Assembly (NCBI GenBank): GCA_019118275.1
Contig: DWZH01000069.1
Span: forward strand, 1-64,000
Reading direction: 5' to 3'
DNA length: 64,000 bases
Source: Candidatus Brachybacterium merdavium
GTDB taxonomy: Bacteria > Actinomycetota > Actinomycetes > Actinomycetales > Dermabacteraceae
Below, piece by piece: positions 45,341 through 54,713 of the stretch. The notes beneath the pieces were generated by a model. That model was not told the origin of the DNA, searched no databases, and saw nothing but the letters and a program-made list of their open reading frames with translations. Both the position numbers and the translations under genes were made by a program. Position 1 is the first letter of the stretch. Every line of letters starts with the position of its first letter.

Positions 45341-46687
45341 ATGCTGAACCGTCGTTCCATCCTCACCTCCATGACCGCCGCGGGCGTCGTCGGCGCGGTC
45401 GCGGCCTGCTCGCCGTCGAGCGACGACGGTGGTTCCGGTGGGGCCGGGGGCTCGGACGGAGGCGGCGAGGGCACGCTGACCTTCCGCCTGTGGGACGAGA
45501 ACGCAGTCCCGGCCTACGAGGAGTCTTTCCAGGCCTTCACCGAGCAACACGGCTGGGAGGTCGAGATCGACCTGGTCCCCTGGGGCGACTACTGGACGCG
45601 CCTGCCCCTGGATGTGGCCAGCGGTGACGCGGCCGACGTGTACTGGATGAACTCCGCCAACTACATCCTGTACAAGGACTCCGAGGACCTGCTGGACATC
45701 AACGAGGTCATCCCCGACGGCGCCTCCCAGTGGGAGCAGTCCGTGGTCGATCTGTACACGCGCGACGGCGGCCTGTGGGGCGTCCCCCAGGTCTGGGACT
45801 CGATCGCCCTGTTCTACAACAAGACCCTCACCGATGAGGCCGGGGTGGATCCCACCGCCCTGTCCTTCGATGCGTCGGCCGACAGCGATGCCCTGCGCGA
45901 GGCGGCGGCCGCGCTCACGGTCGACGGCGAGGGCCGCGGCCCCGACGAGGAGGGTTTCGACCCTGACTCCCGTGAGCAGTTCGGGTTCAACTCGCAGGCC
46001 GACCGGCAGGCGATCCTGGGCCCGTTCCTGGCCTCCAACGGGGCGCAGTGGCAGCAGGACGACGCCTACACCTTCGCCTCCGACGAGGGCATCGAGGTGA
46101 TCCAGTACCTCTCGGATCTGATCAACGTCGATCATGTCGCCCCGAGCGCGGCGGACACCAACGAGAACGGCGACTTCACCCGGGACCTGTTCACGCAGGG
46201 CAAGCTGGGCCTGTTCCAGTCCGGTCCCTACAACCTGGCCGCGATCGCCGAGGGCGTCGACGACTCCTTCGAGTGGGCCATCGCTCCGCCGGTGGAGGGC
46301 CCCGAGGGCGCGAAGTCCCTGGTCCACGGTGTGGTCGCGGTCGGGAACGCCAAGGCCGACGAGGATCGTCAGGAGGGCATCGCCGCATTGCTGACCTGGC
46401 TGGGCAGCGCGGAGGGACAGCTGCCGCTGGCCGAGCAGGGCATCGCCTTCCCCGGCCACGTCGACGCCCAGGACGCGTTCCTGTCCTACTGGGAGGAGCA
46501 GGGCGTGGACGTCTCCCCCTTCGTCGACGCCGCGCAGAACCCGGCCGAGGCCGACACCGGCTCGCGCGCCAACGCCGGCCTGACCGCGGCGATGCCGATC
46601 TTCCAGGAGATTTTCATCGGCCGCCTCACCGCCGAAGAAGGACTGCCCCAGGCCCAGGAGGAGGGCAACGACGCGATGGAGGAGTGA
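45341..46687 (+). CDS. Extracellular solute-binding lipoprotein (family 1), sugar
   Basis: Lipoprotein of 448 residues from ATG 45341 with AAGGAG eight bases upstream. N-terminus NRRSILTSMTAAGVVGAVAAC with lipobox Cys23, then a Ser/Gly/Asp linker. Signatures of the sugar-binding family: TFRLWDENAVPAYEESFQAF, GDAADVYWMNSANYILYKDS, LWGVPQVWDSIALFYNKTLT and LFTQGKLGLFQSGPYNLAAI. It serves the two permeases 404 bases upstream; its separate leader would let it be made in excess over them. Ligand unknown. Confidence 0.92.
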   Translation: MLNRRSILTSMTAAGVVGAVAACSPSSDDGGSGGAGGSDGGGEGTLTFRLWDENAVPAYEESFQAFTEQHGWEVEIDLVPWGDYWTRLPLDVASGDAADVYWMNSANYILYKDSEDLLDINEVIPDGASQWEQSVVDLYTRDGGLWGVPQVWDSIALFYNKTLTDEAGVDPTALSFDASADSDALREAAAALTVDGEGRGPDEEGFDPDSREQFGFNSQADRQAILGPFLASNGAQWQQDDAYTFASDEGIEVIQYLSDLINVDHVAPSAADTNENGDFTRDLFTQGKLGLFQSGPYNLAAIAEGVDDSFEWAIAPPVEGPEGAKSLVHGVVAVGNAKADEDRQEGIAALLTWLGSAEGQLPLAEQGIAFPGHVDAQDAFLSYWEEQGVDVSPFVDAAQNPAEADTGSRANAGLTAAMPIFQEIFIGRLTAEEGLPQAQEEGNDAMEE

Positions 46688-46700
46688 GCACCGCCGTGGC

Positions 46701-46737
46701 TGTGACCAGGCGGTGGGATGTCTGCTGCCTGGTCACA
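46701..46737. terminator. Bidirectional terminator hairpin
   Basis: TGTGACCAGGC (46701-46711) and GCCTGGTCACA (46727-46737) pair perfectly around a 15-base loop, midway between the convergent binding-protein and MgtC/SapB genes. No T tract, as often in this phylum. Confidence 0.6.
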
Positions 46738-46780
46738 TGCCCCGCTCGGCGGGTGACAGGGCCTCCGGAGCGATGCGGCC

Positions 46781-47509
46781 TCAGAAGTAGTCATCCTCCT
46801 CGTCGTCCTCCATCTCCTGCTTGAGAGCGACCCGCCTGACGCCGTCGAGCTCCATCACCGGTGGGATCAGCTCACGCAGAGGCGGCTTGCCCTCGAAGCG
46901 GATGTCCATGACCACGCGCTTCTCGCCGTCGTCCGTGATGCGACGGCTGTTCTGGATCGAGCTGGTGAAGCCCATGGAGGTGGCTGCGGCGAGCACGTCG
47001 CGCAGCACTCCGGCTCCATCGGTGTAGATGATCCGCAGCATCCGCTTGCGATCCGGATCGGGCAGGCGGCGCACGAGCGGCGCGATCACGAACAACGTGA
47101 GCAGGTGCAGCCCGGTCAACCCGATCCCCAGCGACAGCATCCCGGCACCGCAGGCCATGCCGACTGCAGCGGCGACCCACACCGTTGCAGCCGTGGTGAG
47201 GCCGCGCACCACATTGTGGCCCTTGAAGATCACTCCGGCACCGAGGAAGCCGATGCCCGAGACGATCTGAGCGGCGATGCGCGAAGGATCGAGGTTGACC
47301 TCGTCGGCGAGGACCGTGGAGAAGCCATAGGCGGAGACGAGCGTGAAGGCACAGGATCCCAGGCCCACGAGGACATGGGTCCTGTACCCCGCGGACTTCT
47401 GGCGGATCTGACGCTCGATGCCGAGCAGGGAGCACAGGATGAACGTGGCGAGCAGGAGCTCGATCTCGACGAGGCTCGAGTCCTGGATCAGGCCGACGAG
47501 CGGTTCCAC
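46781..47509 (-). CDS. MgtC/SapB-family membrane protein (copy 2)
   Basis: Membrane protein of 242 residues, clearly a paralogue of 10779-11504: the same CSLLGIERQIRQKSAGYRT, GIGFLGAGVIFKGHNVVRGL and TAATVWVAAAVGMACGAGML motifs, and the same C-terminal ACT-like domain with GAGVLRDVLAAATSMGF. Ends with an acidic tail (EMEDDEEDDYF). Likely membrane role in magnesium or phosphate stress by analogy with MgtC proteins. Convergent with the sugar binding-protein gene. Confidence 0.9.
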   Translation of the reverse strand: MEPLVGLIQDSSLVEIELLLATFILCSLLGIERQIRQKSAGYRTHVLVGLGSCAFTLVSAYGFSTVLADEVNLDPSRIAAQIVSGIGFLGAGVIFKGHNVVRGLTTAATVWVAAAVGMACGAGMLSLGIGLTGLHLLTLFVIAPLVRRLPDPDRKRMLRIIYTDGAGVLRDVLAAATSMGFTSSIQNSRRITDDGEKRVVMDIRFEGKPPLRELIPPVMELDGVRRVALKQEMEDDEEDDYF

Positions 47510-48037
47510 ACATACCTCCAGATCATGCGCGCCTGCCGGTGACGGGCGTCAGCAGCACGGCGGCGTTGGTCGCAGCAGTCCGCATCGATGCACGGGACCG
47601 TCGACGGGGACGGTCCCGTTTCGAGACCGGTGAACGGGGCGCCCACACGGGCACGGGCCTCGGGTGGGGGCTCGACACTGTGCCGGGGCCCGCGAACGGC
47701 GACGCGGACCGGCACGAGTCGACGCGGATCGGCACACGATGGCGCGGATCCGCGCACATCGGCGCGCTCCGGCACACGATGTGCACGTCCTGGCACGGTG
47801 GCGCGGATCGATGGCGGATCGCGGTGATACGGACCGCCTCGCCGTGGTGTCGGTGAACGACGTTGCCGGCCGACGCACACATCGGCCCTGGCGGTCGCGG
47901 GCCACCGATGCCCGCTCCCCGGTCTCGGGTGCGGTAGGAAACGATGGTCAGACGGTTGCATGCGCTCCGTCCAGTCCCCGTGGTCTGGTTCACATTTCGA
48001 GCGGGCGCCGGAGAGAGAGCTCGGTCGTCACCAATTC
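47510..48037. other. Intergenic region with degenerate repeats
   Basis: A 528-base stretch before the importer operator. Between about 47690 and 47830 it repeats CGGCACACGATG and GCGCGGATC units loosely. Frames across it on both strands are open by composition, without a credible protein; I see no gene. Confidence 0.5.
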
Positions 48038-48062
48038 GTGACCCGCTCGTCTGAGCGGTTAA
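48038..48062. promoter_or_regulatory. SorC-type operator before the glycerophosphodiester importer
   Basis: GTGACCCGCTCGTCTGAGCGG contains the perfect inverted repeat CCGCTC-GTCT-GAGCGG and continues into TTAA. It shares GTGACCCGCTC with 54655 and GCTCGTCTGAG with 36912. It lies 83 bases before the first permease start. Confidence 0.7.
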
Positions 48063-48096
48063 GGAGTTGGACGGCAACAGGACGATCGGCCCGGTC

Positions 48097-48104
48097 GTAG
48101 CTTG
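48097..48104 (+). promoter_or_regulatory. TAGCTT box (candidate -10) of the importer operon
   Basis: GTAGCTTG starts 59 bases after the start of the operator. The same octamer starts 59 bases after the operator start before the PLD gene (54714). No good -35 is present, as expected for an activator-dependent promoter. Confidence 0.45.
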
Positions 48105-48144
48105 GCGGCCATCGCTACGTGTTCACCCTGACATTGGAGTCTGG

Positions 48145-49155
48145 ATGACCTCTTCGTCTTTTTCTTCGCCTCCACAATCGTCACCGGCCCGGGGCGAGAT
48201 CGTTGATCCAGAGAGCGCGTCAGAGACAAAGGAGTCGTCGCACATCACGCGGCGCCCGATGACCCCGGCACGCCGGAAGCGCATCATTCGCGACGCATTG
48301 TTGTTCTTCGTGCTGATCGCGCCGAATCTGACCGCGATCCTGGTCTTCTCCTATTATCCCGCCGCGTACAACATCTTGCTCAGCTTCATGGACTGGGATC
48401 TGGTCGCCCCGTACCCGGAGTGGGTGGCGCTCGAGAACTACGTGGGCCTCTTCACCGATATCGAGTTCTGGCAGATCATGATGAACACGCTGATCTTCAC
48501 CGGCGTCACCGTGGTCGGCTCGCTGGTCGGTGGGATCACGCTGGGCACGTTGCTGGCCTCGCGGGTGCCGCTGACCGGGTTGGTACGCACGTTCTCCTTC
48601 ACTCCCCACATGATCCCGGGGGCTGCGGTCGGGATGCTCTGGCTGTTCATGTTCGACCCGAACTTCGGCCTGTCCCGTTGGCTGTTCAACCTGGTGGGGA
48701 TGGACTCACCGGACTGGACGACGACCTCGGACTGGTCGATCTGGGCGATCACGATCGCCTACCTGTGGCAGCGGCTGGGATTCGTCACCGTCATCTACTA
48801 CACCGCGATCCTCGACCTTCCCCAGCAGGTGCACGAGGCCGCCAGCCTCGATGGGGCCAACTCCTTCCAGCGCCTGTGGCACGTGTCATTGCCGCTGCTG
48901 AGCCCGATCACGTTCTTCCTGGCGATCACCGGGGTGCTCTCGGCGGCCCAGGCATTCGACCTGATCTCGATCATGACCGGCGGAGGGCCGGGGACCTCTT
49001 CGTCCACCCTCAGCTGGATGATCTACGACGAAGCGTTCCAGAACTTCGACATCGGGCGCGCGTCCGCAGCGGCGACGGTGCTGCTGATCCTGCTGCTGGC
49101 GCTGACTTTCCTGCAGCTGAAGTTCGGTGAGAAGAAGGTGAACTACGCATCATGA
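48145..49155 (+). CDS. ABC transporter permease, UgpA/MalF type
   Basis: Permease of 336 residues from ATG 48145 (GGAG upstream). A hydrophilic leader of about 50 residues precedes helix 1 (LLFFVLIAPNLTAILVFSYY). EAA loop QVHEAASLDGANSFQRLWHV near residue 230. First gene of a four-gene run: two permeases, a binding protein and a glycerophosphodiesterase, all overlapping or closely spaced. The enzyme at the end of the operon points to glycerophosphodiesters or glycerol-3-phosphate as cargo. No ATPase gene. Confidence 0.9.
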   Translation: MTSSSFSSPPQSSPARGEIVDPESASETKESSHITRRPMTPARRKRIIRDALLFFVLIAPNLTAILVFSYYPAAYNILLSFMDWDLVAPYPEWVALENYVGLFTDIEFWQIMMNTLIFTGVTVVGSLVGGITLGTLLASRVPLTGLVRTFSFTPHMIPGAAVGMLWLFMFDPNFGLSRWLFNLVGMDSPDWTTTSDWSIWAITIAYLWQRLGFVTVIYYTAILDLPQQVHEAASLDGANSFQRLWHVSLPLLSPITFFLAITGVLSAAQAFDLISIMTGGGPGTSSSTLSWMIYDEAFQNFDIGRASAAATVLLILLLALTFLQLKFGEKKVNYAS

Positions 49156-50150
49156 GCACTCGTGAGCATTCCGTGCAGCCCGGCCGGATCACCACGCCGG
49201 CAACCGTGGTGGGCCCTTCGACCACTGATGCGCCGACCCCGGAGCAGAGCGCAGCCGATGTCCCGGCCCGGCCGGCTCCTCGCCGCCCTCTCCGGCGCGG
49301 ACGCAAGCAGCGGACCCTGGGCGAGCTGCACCGGCCCAGAGGGCAGCAGATCGCATTGACCGTCCTCGTGCTCGCAGCGGGCCTGATCTTCCTGGTACCG
49401 ATCTACTGGCTGTTCAGCGGCGCAGTGAAACCCAATGAGGACATCTACTCCTGGCCGCTGGTGTGGTTCCCCACCGAGCTGCGGTGGGAGAACTTCGCGG
49501 ACGCGTGGAACGCGGCACCGTTCGACCGGTTCTTGATGAACTCGGTGATCGTGACGTCGATAGGTACCGCGCTAGAGCTGACCAACGCGGTCCTGTGCGC
49601 GTATGCGGTCGCCTTCGTGCCGTTCCGGTTCAAGCGAGCGATCTTCTTGTTCTTGATCGGCTCGATGATGCTGCCCGGCCATGTCACGCTGATCGTCAAC
49701 TACATCACTATCGGTAATCTCGGTTGGCTGAACACGCATATCGGGCTGTTCCTGCCCGGGATCGGTTCCGCATTCGCGATGTTCCTGCTGTATCAGCATA
49801 TGCGCACGATCGATCCCGCCATGCTGCAGGCCGCGGAGGTCGACGGGGCCGGGCATATGCGAAGGCTCTTCCAGATCGTGGTCCCCCTGTCGGGACCGAT
49901 GATCCTGACCGCGACGCTGATCGTGTTGATCGGGAAATGGAACGAATACGTGTGGCCGCTCATCTCCACCACCACGGCCAATATGCGCACCCTGCCGATC
50001 GGTCTGCTGTTCCTGCGCAGCCAGGAAGGCTACACCAACTGGGGCGCGTTGCTGGCCGGCACGGTGATCGCCGCCGCTCCCATGATGATCATCTTCTTCC
50101 TAGCCCAGAAGCGCATCATCGGCGGGCTCGCCGCCGGTGCCGTCCGCTGA
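49152..50150 (+). CDS. ABC transporter permease, UgpE/MalG type
   Basis: Permease of 332 residues, starting in an ATGA overlap with the previous gene. Leader of about 65 residues rich in Pro and Arg, then helix 1 (QIALTVLVLAAGLIFLVPIY). EAA loop DPAMLQAAEVDGAGHMRRLF near residue 220. Partner of the UgpA-type permease. Confidence 0.92.
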   Translation: MSTREHSVQPGRITTPATVVGPSTTDAPTPEQSAADVPARPAPRRPLRRGRKQRTLGELHRPRGQQIALTVLVLAAGLIFLVPIYWLFSGAVKPNEDIYSWPLVWFPTELRWENFADAWNAAPFDRFLMNSVIVTSIGTALELTNAVLCAYAVAFVPFRFKRAIFLFLIGSMMLPGHVTLIVNYITIGNLGWLNTHIGLFLPGIGSAFAMFLLYQHMRTIDPAMLQAAEVDGAGHMRRLFQIVVPLSGPMILTATLIVLIGKWNEYVWPLISTTTANMRTLPIGLLFLRSQEGYTNWGALLAGTVIAAAPMMIIFFLAQKRIIGGLAAGAVR

Positions 50151-50184
50151 CCTCCGTCCACCCCGTTCACAAGGAGACCAGACC

Positions 50185-51570
50185 ATGTCGCAGCTGTCCG
50201 TTCCCCCGTTCTCCCGTCGTTCGCTCCTCACCGGCCTCGGTGCCGGAGCCGCCGGCCTCGGTCTCGCCGCCTGCGGTGCCCCCGGCGGAGGCGACGACGA
50301 CGCCGACGAGCCCGTCCGGGACGGCTTCGGCCAGGCGGACGTCGATGTCCCCTCGGAATACTCGGACCGGACCCCGATCCTGTTCTGGGCCCCCTTCACC
50401 GGAAACAACTTCGAAGCCGTACAACACCAGTTCAAGCGCTTCAACGAATCCCAGGACGAGATCGTCGCCATCGCCGAATCACAGGGAAGTTACGAGGATC
50501 TGCACCAGAAGCTCACGGCAGCGCTGCAGTCACAGGCAGTGCCCGATATCGTCAGCTTTCCCGAGATGCAGTGGCTCCAGTACTACTTCTCCGGCGCCTT
50601 CGCCTCCCTCGACGACTACTTCGACGATGAGTGGAACCTCGACGTCTACCTGGAGCCGTTCAGCGAGGAGGGCAAGGCGGCCGGGAGCACCTACCTGGTG
50701 CCGTTCGCCCGGTCGACCCCGATCTTCTACTACAACAAGGAGCAGTACCGCCAGGCAGGACTTCCCGAGGAAGGCCCTTCGACCTGGGACGACCTCGCCG
50801 AGTTCGGTCCAGAGCTCGCCAAGATCGAGGTCGATGGGCGTCCCCTGGCAACCGTGGCGTTCGGCGGCGGCGACCACGCCTGGTACTCGCAGGGAGAGAT
50901 CTGGGGCTTCGGAGGCGCCTACTCGGACGGCTTCGATGTCACGGTCAACGACGATCCCGTCGTGGAGATGCTCGAGTTCCAGCGCAAGTTCATCCACGAC
51001 GACGGCTACGGCTTCCTGGGCCAATCGGCCGCCGAGTCCTTCACCACGCAGGTCGCTGCGGGCATCCGCGCATCGACTGCATCGCTGACCGGCCTGACCG
51101 CGGATTCATCCTTCGAAGTGGGGTGTGCCTTCATCCCGGGGCAGGTCCACGCGCCGACGGAGGTGCCCACGGGCGGTGCGGGTCTGGCGATCGTCCGTTC
51201 GGATTCCAAGGAGCGCCAGGACGCCTGCGCGGAGCTGTTCCGTTTCCTCGCCCAGCCCGAGATGGCCGCCGAGTGGCATCGCGACACCGGGTACATCCCG
51301 ATCGTCGAGGAGTCCCTGGAGACAGACATCGTCACGGATCTCGTGGACGAGAACCCGAACTACGGGGTCGCCCTCGCCCAGCTCGAGCACGCGAAGACCG
51401 CCGACCTCACCAACTGGCTGCGCGAGAACATCAACGAGATCAAGACCCGCTTCAGCACCGTCTATGGCGACAACGCCGAGGTCAAGCCGATGCTGGACGA
51501 GCTCGCGGAGACCATGCAGGCGAATCTGGATGACAGTCGCGACGACCTCGAGGAGGTCCTGGGCTCATGA
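50185..51570 (+). CDS. Solute-binding lipoprotein, UgpB-like
   Basis: Lipoprotein of 461 residues from ATG 50185 with AAGGAG upstream. RRSLLTG and the lipobox ending at Cys30 (GLGLAAC) give a Tat-like lipoprotein signal. In the mature part TPILFWAPFTGNNFEAVQHQ, YEDLHQKLTAALQSQAVPDI and TPIFYYNKEQYRQAGLPEEG fit the glycerol-3-phosphate/glycerophosphodiester branch of family 1, with VEESLETD near the C-terminus. The downstream phosphodiesterase gene overlaps it, which supports that ligand class; a sugar cannot be excluded. Confidence 0.9.
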   Translation: MSQLSVPPFSRRSLLTGLGAGAAGLGLAACGAPGGGDDDADEPVRDGFGQADVDVPSEYSDRTPILFWAPFTGNNFEAVQHQFKRFNESQDEIVAIAESQGSYEDLHQKLTAALQSQAVPDIVSFPEMQWLQYYFSGAFASLDDYFDDEWNLDVYLEPFSEEGKAAGSTYLVPFARSTPIFYYNKEQYRQAGLPEEGPSTWDDLAEFGPELAKIEVDGRPLATVAFGGGDHAWYSQGEIWGFGGAYSDGFDVTVNDDPVVEMLEFQRKFIHDDGYGFLGQSAAESFTTQVAAGIRASTASLTGLTADSSFEVGCAFIPGQVHAPTEVPTGGAGLAIVRSDSKERQDACAELFRFLAQPEMAAEWHRDTGYIPIVEESLETDIVTDLVDENPNYGVALAQLEHAKTADLTNWLRENINEIKTRFSTVYGDNAEVKPMLDELAETMQANLDDSRDDLEEVLGS

Positions 51571-52304
51571 ACGCGAAGATCGTCGGGCACCGCGGCGCAG
51601 CGCTGGTCGAACCGGAGAACACCCTCGCCTCGTTCCATCGCGCTGTCGCAGACGGTGCCGACATCCTCGAATGCGATGTCCATCTCAGCGCCGATGACCA
51701 GTTGGCGGTGATCCATGACAAGACCATCGACCGCACCGCCGCCGAGGACTCCCCCCGACGAACCGGTGCGATCGCCGATCTCACCCGTCGCGAGCTGGAT
51801 GAGGTGCGTCTGGTCGGCGGCAGCTCGATCCCCGCCCTCGACGGGGTGCTGGACATCGCGGCCGAGGCCGGAATCCCGATCTACGTGGAGGTGAAGGCCG
51901 TGGCCGCCGCAGGTAGGACCGCTCAGCTGCTGCTCGATCGGGGCCTCGCTCACGGGGCCGACGATCCGCACCAGGCGCCGGCGTGGATCATCTCTTTCTC
52001 GCAGGAGGCGCTGCGGATCGCTCGCGCAGCCGCGCCGCGTCTCCCCCTGGCCGCGGTCACGAAGGAGCCCGACGCGGCGTTCTGGGACTTCGTCCAGGAG
52101 ATCGGCGCGCAAGCGGTCAGCCTGCCGATCAGGACGCTCAGCGATCAGGACGTGGACAGGGCCTGCGAGCTGCGGCTCGACCTGAACGTCTGGACGCTGA
52201 ACGAGACAGAGCTGCTGCGCCGCGCCGCCGACGTCTCGGCCCACAGCATCACCACCGACGACCCCGCCTGGGCGCGCCGTGTGCTGGAGGGTTCTGGCAC
52301 CTGA
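51567..52304 (+). CDS. Glycerophosphodiester phosphodiesterase
   Basis: TIM-barrel metal enzyme of 245 residues that splits glycerophosphodiesters to sn-glycerol-3-phosphate and an alcohol. Motif GHRG with His8 and Arg9, Glu15 and Asn17 in VEPENTL, Glu35 and Asp37 in ECDVHLS, and His50 in AVIHDKTID are all in place; Glu/Lys of YVEVKA near 108 is the later metal site. No signal peptide, so it works on imported substrate. Its start overlaps the binding-protein stop (ATGA), tying uptake to hydrolysis. Confidence 0.95.
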   Translation: MNAKIVGHRGAALVEPENTLASFHRAVADGADILECDVHLSADDQLAVIHDKTIDRTAAEDSPRRTGAIADLTRRELDEVRLVGGSSIPALDGVLDIAAEAGIPIYVEVKAVAAAGRTAQLLLDRGLAHGADDPHQAPAWIISFSQEALRIARAAAPRLPLAAVTKEPDAAFWDFVQEIGAQAVSLPIRTLSDQDVDRACELRLDLNVWTLNETELLRRAADVSAHSITTDDPAWARRVLEGSGT

Positions 52305-52496
52305 CCCCTCCTGTCCCGACCCTGATCATGTACCAGCAGCCGGTCCCGGCGCCGCACAGAGGCGCGGACCCGCGGCCCGGAGCCCGCGCCCCGGTCGTCC
52401 TCGACCGGTCGGGCATCCGGTGCTGCGCCGCCAAGTTCGCAGCCGCCCACAGCGGTGAGGCGACGGTGTCGCGTGACGCGGCTAGAAGGACCTTGG

Positions 52497-53369
52497 ATGG
52501 CTGATCCGTTGCACATTCCCGGGCCGCCGACGCGGCTGTATTCGGCGTACCTGTTCGATCTGGACGGCACCGTGTATCTGGGTGACCGGCTGCTGCCGGG
52601 GGCCCGGGAGACCGTCCTCGGCCTCCGTGACGCCGGCATCCCGGTGCGCTTCCTGTCGAACAACCCCACCAAGAATCCGGCCGAGTACGCCCAGAAGCTG
52701 GGGCAGATGGGCCTTCCCACCCCGGTGGAGGAGATCACCAACACGGTGGTCTCCACCACCAGGTGGCTGCGCGCCAACGCACCGGGAGCGGTCGTCTACC
52801 CGATCGCCGAGATGCCCGTCATCGATGCGCTCCGGGCGGCCGGGATCGCGATCTCGGATGACCCGCGCCGGATCGATATCGTTCTGGCCAGCTACGATCG
52901 CACCTTCACCTACGCGAAGCTGCAGATCGCCTTCGATGCGCTGTGGCGTGCCGACCGAGGTGCACGATTGATGAGCACCAACCCGGACCGGTACTGCCCG
53001 TTCCCAGCGGGGCGGGGGGAGCCCGATACCGCCGGCATCGTCGCCGCGATCGAGGCCACCACCGGGGTGCGCTGCGAGCGCACCTTCGGCAAGCCCGAGG
53101 CGCCGATCGCCCAGATGGCCCTGGAAGGCGTCGGCGTGGAACCTGCCGAGTGCGCCATGGTCGGGGACCGGCTCAGCACCGACATCGCCGTGGCCCGCGC
53201 GGCGGGTCTGGCTTCGGTGCTCGTGCTCACCGGTGATTCGAGACCGGAGGAGGTCCAGCGCCTGCCGCCCCCGCAGCGCCCAACCCATGTTGTCCCCAGC
53301 ATCGCGGATCTGTATCCGGCCGGTGACGCTGCCCCCAAGGGACCGGATGTCTATGTGCCACGCAGATAG
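52497..53369 (+). CDS. HAD-IIA family phosphatase (NagD/glycerol-phosphate phosphatase-like)
   Basis: Phosphatase of 290 residues. Nucleophile Asp21 and Asp23 in YLFDLDGTVYLGD, motif II FLSNNPTK near residue 60, Lys in TFGKPEAPI near 203 and MVGDRLSTDIAVARAAG near 222. The C2-type cap lies between. AAGGA precedes ATG 52497. It follows the phosphodiesterase by 192 bases and precedes the SorC gene; such enzymes can remove phosphate from glycerol-3-phosphate or other sugar phosphates, which would complete the pathway to glycerol. Exact substrate is inferred from context. Confidence 0.9.
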   Translation: MADPLHIPGPPTRLYSAYLFDLDGTVYLGDRLLPGARETVLGLRDAGIPVRFLSNNPTKNPAEYAQKLGQMGLPTPVEEITNTVVSTTRWLRANAPGAVVYPIAEMPVIDALRAAGIAISDDPRRIDIVLASYDRTFTYAKLQIAFDALWRADRGARLMSTNPDRYCPFPAGRGEPDTAGIVAAIEATTGVRCERTFGKPEAPIAQMALEGVGVEPAECAMVGDRLSTDIAVARAAGLASVLVLTGDSRPEEVQRLPPPQRPTHVVPSIADLYPAGDAAPKGPDVYVPRR

Positions 53370-53534
53370 CGCTCCCAGCTGCTGGAGCAGGCGACCGAAG
53401 CCCTGCCACCAGCGGGATACTCCGATACTCTGCAGTCGGGGCGGGCCGAAGACGCAACGTCGACGATCTTTCCCGCACCTGATCCTCCCGGACCTCCGAC
53501 CGTGCCCGGTCGAACGATCTGATGAGAGGAAGGT

Positions 53535-54629
53535 ATGACGAACAGCGGCCATGCAGGCGGACGGAGCGTGGGCCCGCACCTATCTCCCGGCAGCGGTCGT
53601 GGTTCTCCGCCGCCGGCACGCACCCCTCGGGCCCCATCACTCGCTCGTCGCCGCGCCATCATGGAGGTCAGCAAAGCCCACTACATCGACGGCCGCTCCA
53701 AAGTGGAGATCGCGCGGGAGCTGGGACTGTCTCGTTTCCAGGTCGCTCGGATGCTGAACCGTGCGCGCGAGGTGGGGATCGTCTCCATCACGCTCAACAG
53801 CGGAGCACCCATGCCCGAACTGGGGAAGAAGGTCCGTGACCACCTGCAACTGCGAAACGCAGAAGTCGTGGAGGCCTACGGTGACCAGCACAATATGCGT
53901 GCGGCGGTCGGCAGGGAGACCGGCACCTACCTGGCTGGGCAGCTGACAGAGGATGATGTCCTGGGCCTGGGCTGGGGCCGCACCTTGAACGCCATGCTGG
54001 ACGGGATCACCTACCTGCCGCCGGCGGAGGTGGTCCAGCTCTCGGGCTGGTTCGGCGGCGGCTTCCGCGATGGCACCGCGGAGCTGGCCAGGCGCGCCAT
54101 CGCCCTGACAGGGGGAACTGCCAAAGCGATTCCCGCGCCGTTCTTCTCCGTCGACGCGCGCACCGTGGCCCTTCTGCGCCGCCGCCCCGACGTGGCGGAG
54201 GTGGTGGATGCCTTCGACCGGCTCACCACCGCCGTGGTCTCGCTCGGCGCCGTGGGCCCGCGGCCCATCACCATCACCTACACCGATGTGCCGGAGCGGT
54301 TCAACGAGCAGGTGATGCGATCGGGGGCGGTGGCTGAGGTGTGCGGAAACCTCTTCGCGGAGGACGGTGGCGCGATCGACTCCTCGGTCTCCCGGCACAC
54401 CCTGAGCGTCACCGCTGAACAGCTGCGCAAAGTGCCGCGCGTGGTGATGGCGGCCGCGCATACCGACAAGGCAGCTGCGGTGCGGGCGGTGTGCGCAGCG
54501 GGCGTGCCGACCGATGTCGTGCTCGACGTCGAGCTCGCTCATGCGTTGCTGCGCATGCCGGCCGTGACCGAGACGCAGCGCAGCACAGAGCGCGAGGACC
54601 GCACCCGACGCAGCCCCGAATGCGCGTGA
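53535..54629 (+). CDS. SorC/DeoR-like sugar-binding transcriptional regulator (copy 2)
   Basis: Regulator of 364 residues, start ATG 53535 with GAGAGGAAGG upstream. HTH at about residues 43-85 (SKAHYIDGRSKVEIARELGL, SRFQVARMLNRAREVGIVSI), followed by the SorC effector domain (LGLGWGRTLNAMLDGITYLP, VVSLGAVGPRPITITYTDVP). Its recognition region SRFQVAR is the same as in the SorC protein at 38077, which agrees with the similar operators at both loci. Operators at 48038 and 54655 flank it, so it likely controls the importer operon and the secreted PLD-like gene. Effector probably a phosphorylated three-carbon compound, by context. Confidence 0.92.
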   Translation: MTNSGHAGGRSVGPHLSPGSGRGSPPPARTPRAPSLARRRAIMEVSKAHYIDGRSKVEIARELGLSRFQVARMLNRAREVGIVSITLNSGAPMPELGKKVRDHLQLRNAEVVEAYGDQHNMRAAVGRETGTYLAGQLTEDDVLGLGWGRTLNAMLDGITYLPPAEVVQLSGWFGGGFRDGTAELARRAIALTGGTAKAIPAPFFSVDARTVALLRRRPDVAEVVDAFDRLTTAVVSLGAVGPRPITITYTDVPERFNEQVMRSGAVAEVCGNLFAEDGGAIDSSVSRHTLSVTAEQLRKVPRVVMAAAHTDKAAAVRAVCAAGVPTDVVLDVELAHALLRMPAVTETQRSTEREDRTRRSPECA

Positions 54630-54654
54630 CGGCCGAACGGGACGTTATCTCGTT

Positions 54655-54680
54655 GTGACCCGCTCATATGGGCGATCACG
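54655..54680. promoter_or_regulatory. SorC-type operator before the PLD-like gene
   Basis: GTGACCCGCTCATATGGGCG followed by ATCACG. It shares GTGACCCGCTC and the spacing to a TAGCTT box with the importer operator at 48038, and it is an imperfect palindrome around CATATG. Located just after the SorC stop. Confidence 0.7.
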
Positions 54681-54713
54681 AACATTGCCGAGACCACGAT
54701 CGCGGTATTGCCG

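Noticed and set aside
47510-48037. Short open frames in the gap before the glycerophosphodiester importer
   Set aside because: Frames exist on both strands over the same degenerate CGGCACACGATG repeats, with no motif and no consistent start site.
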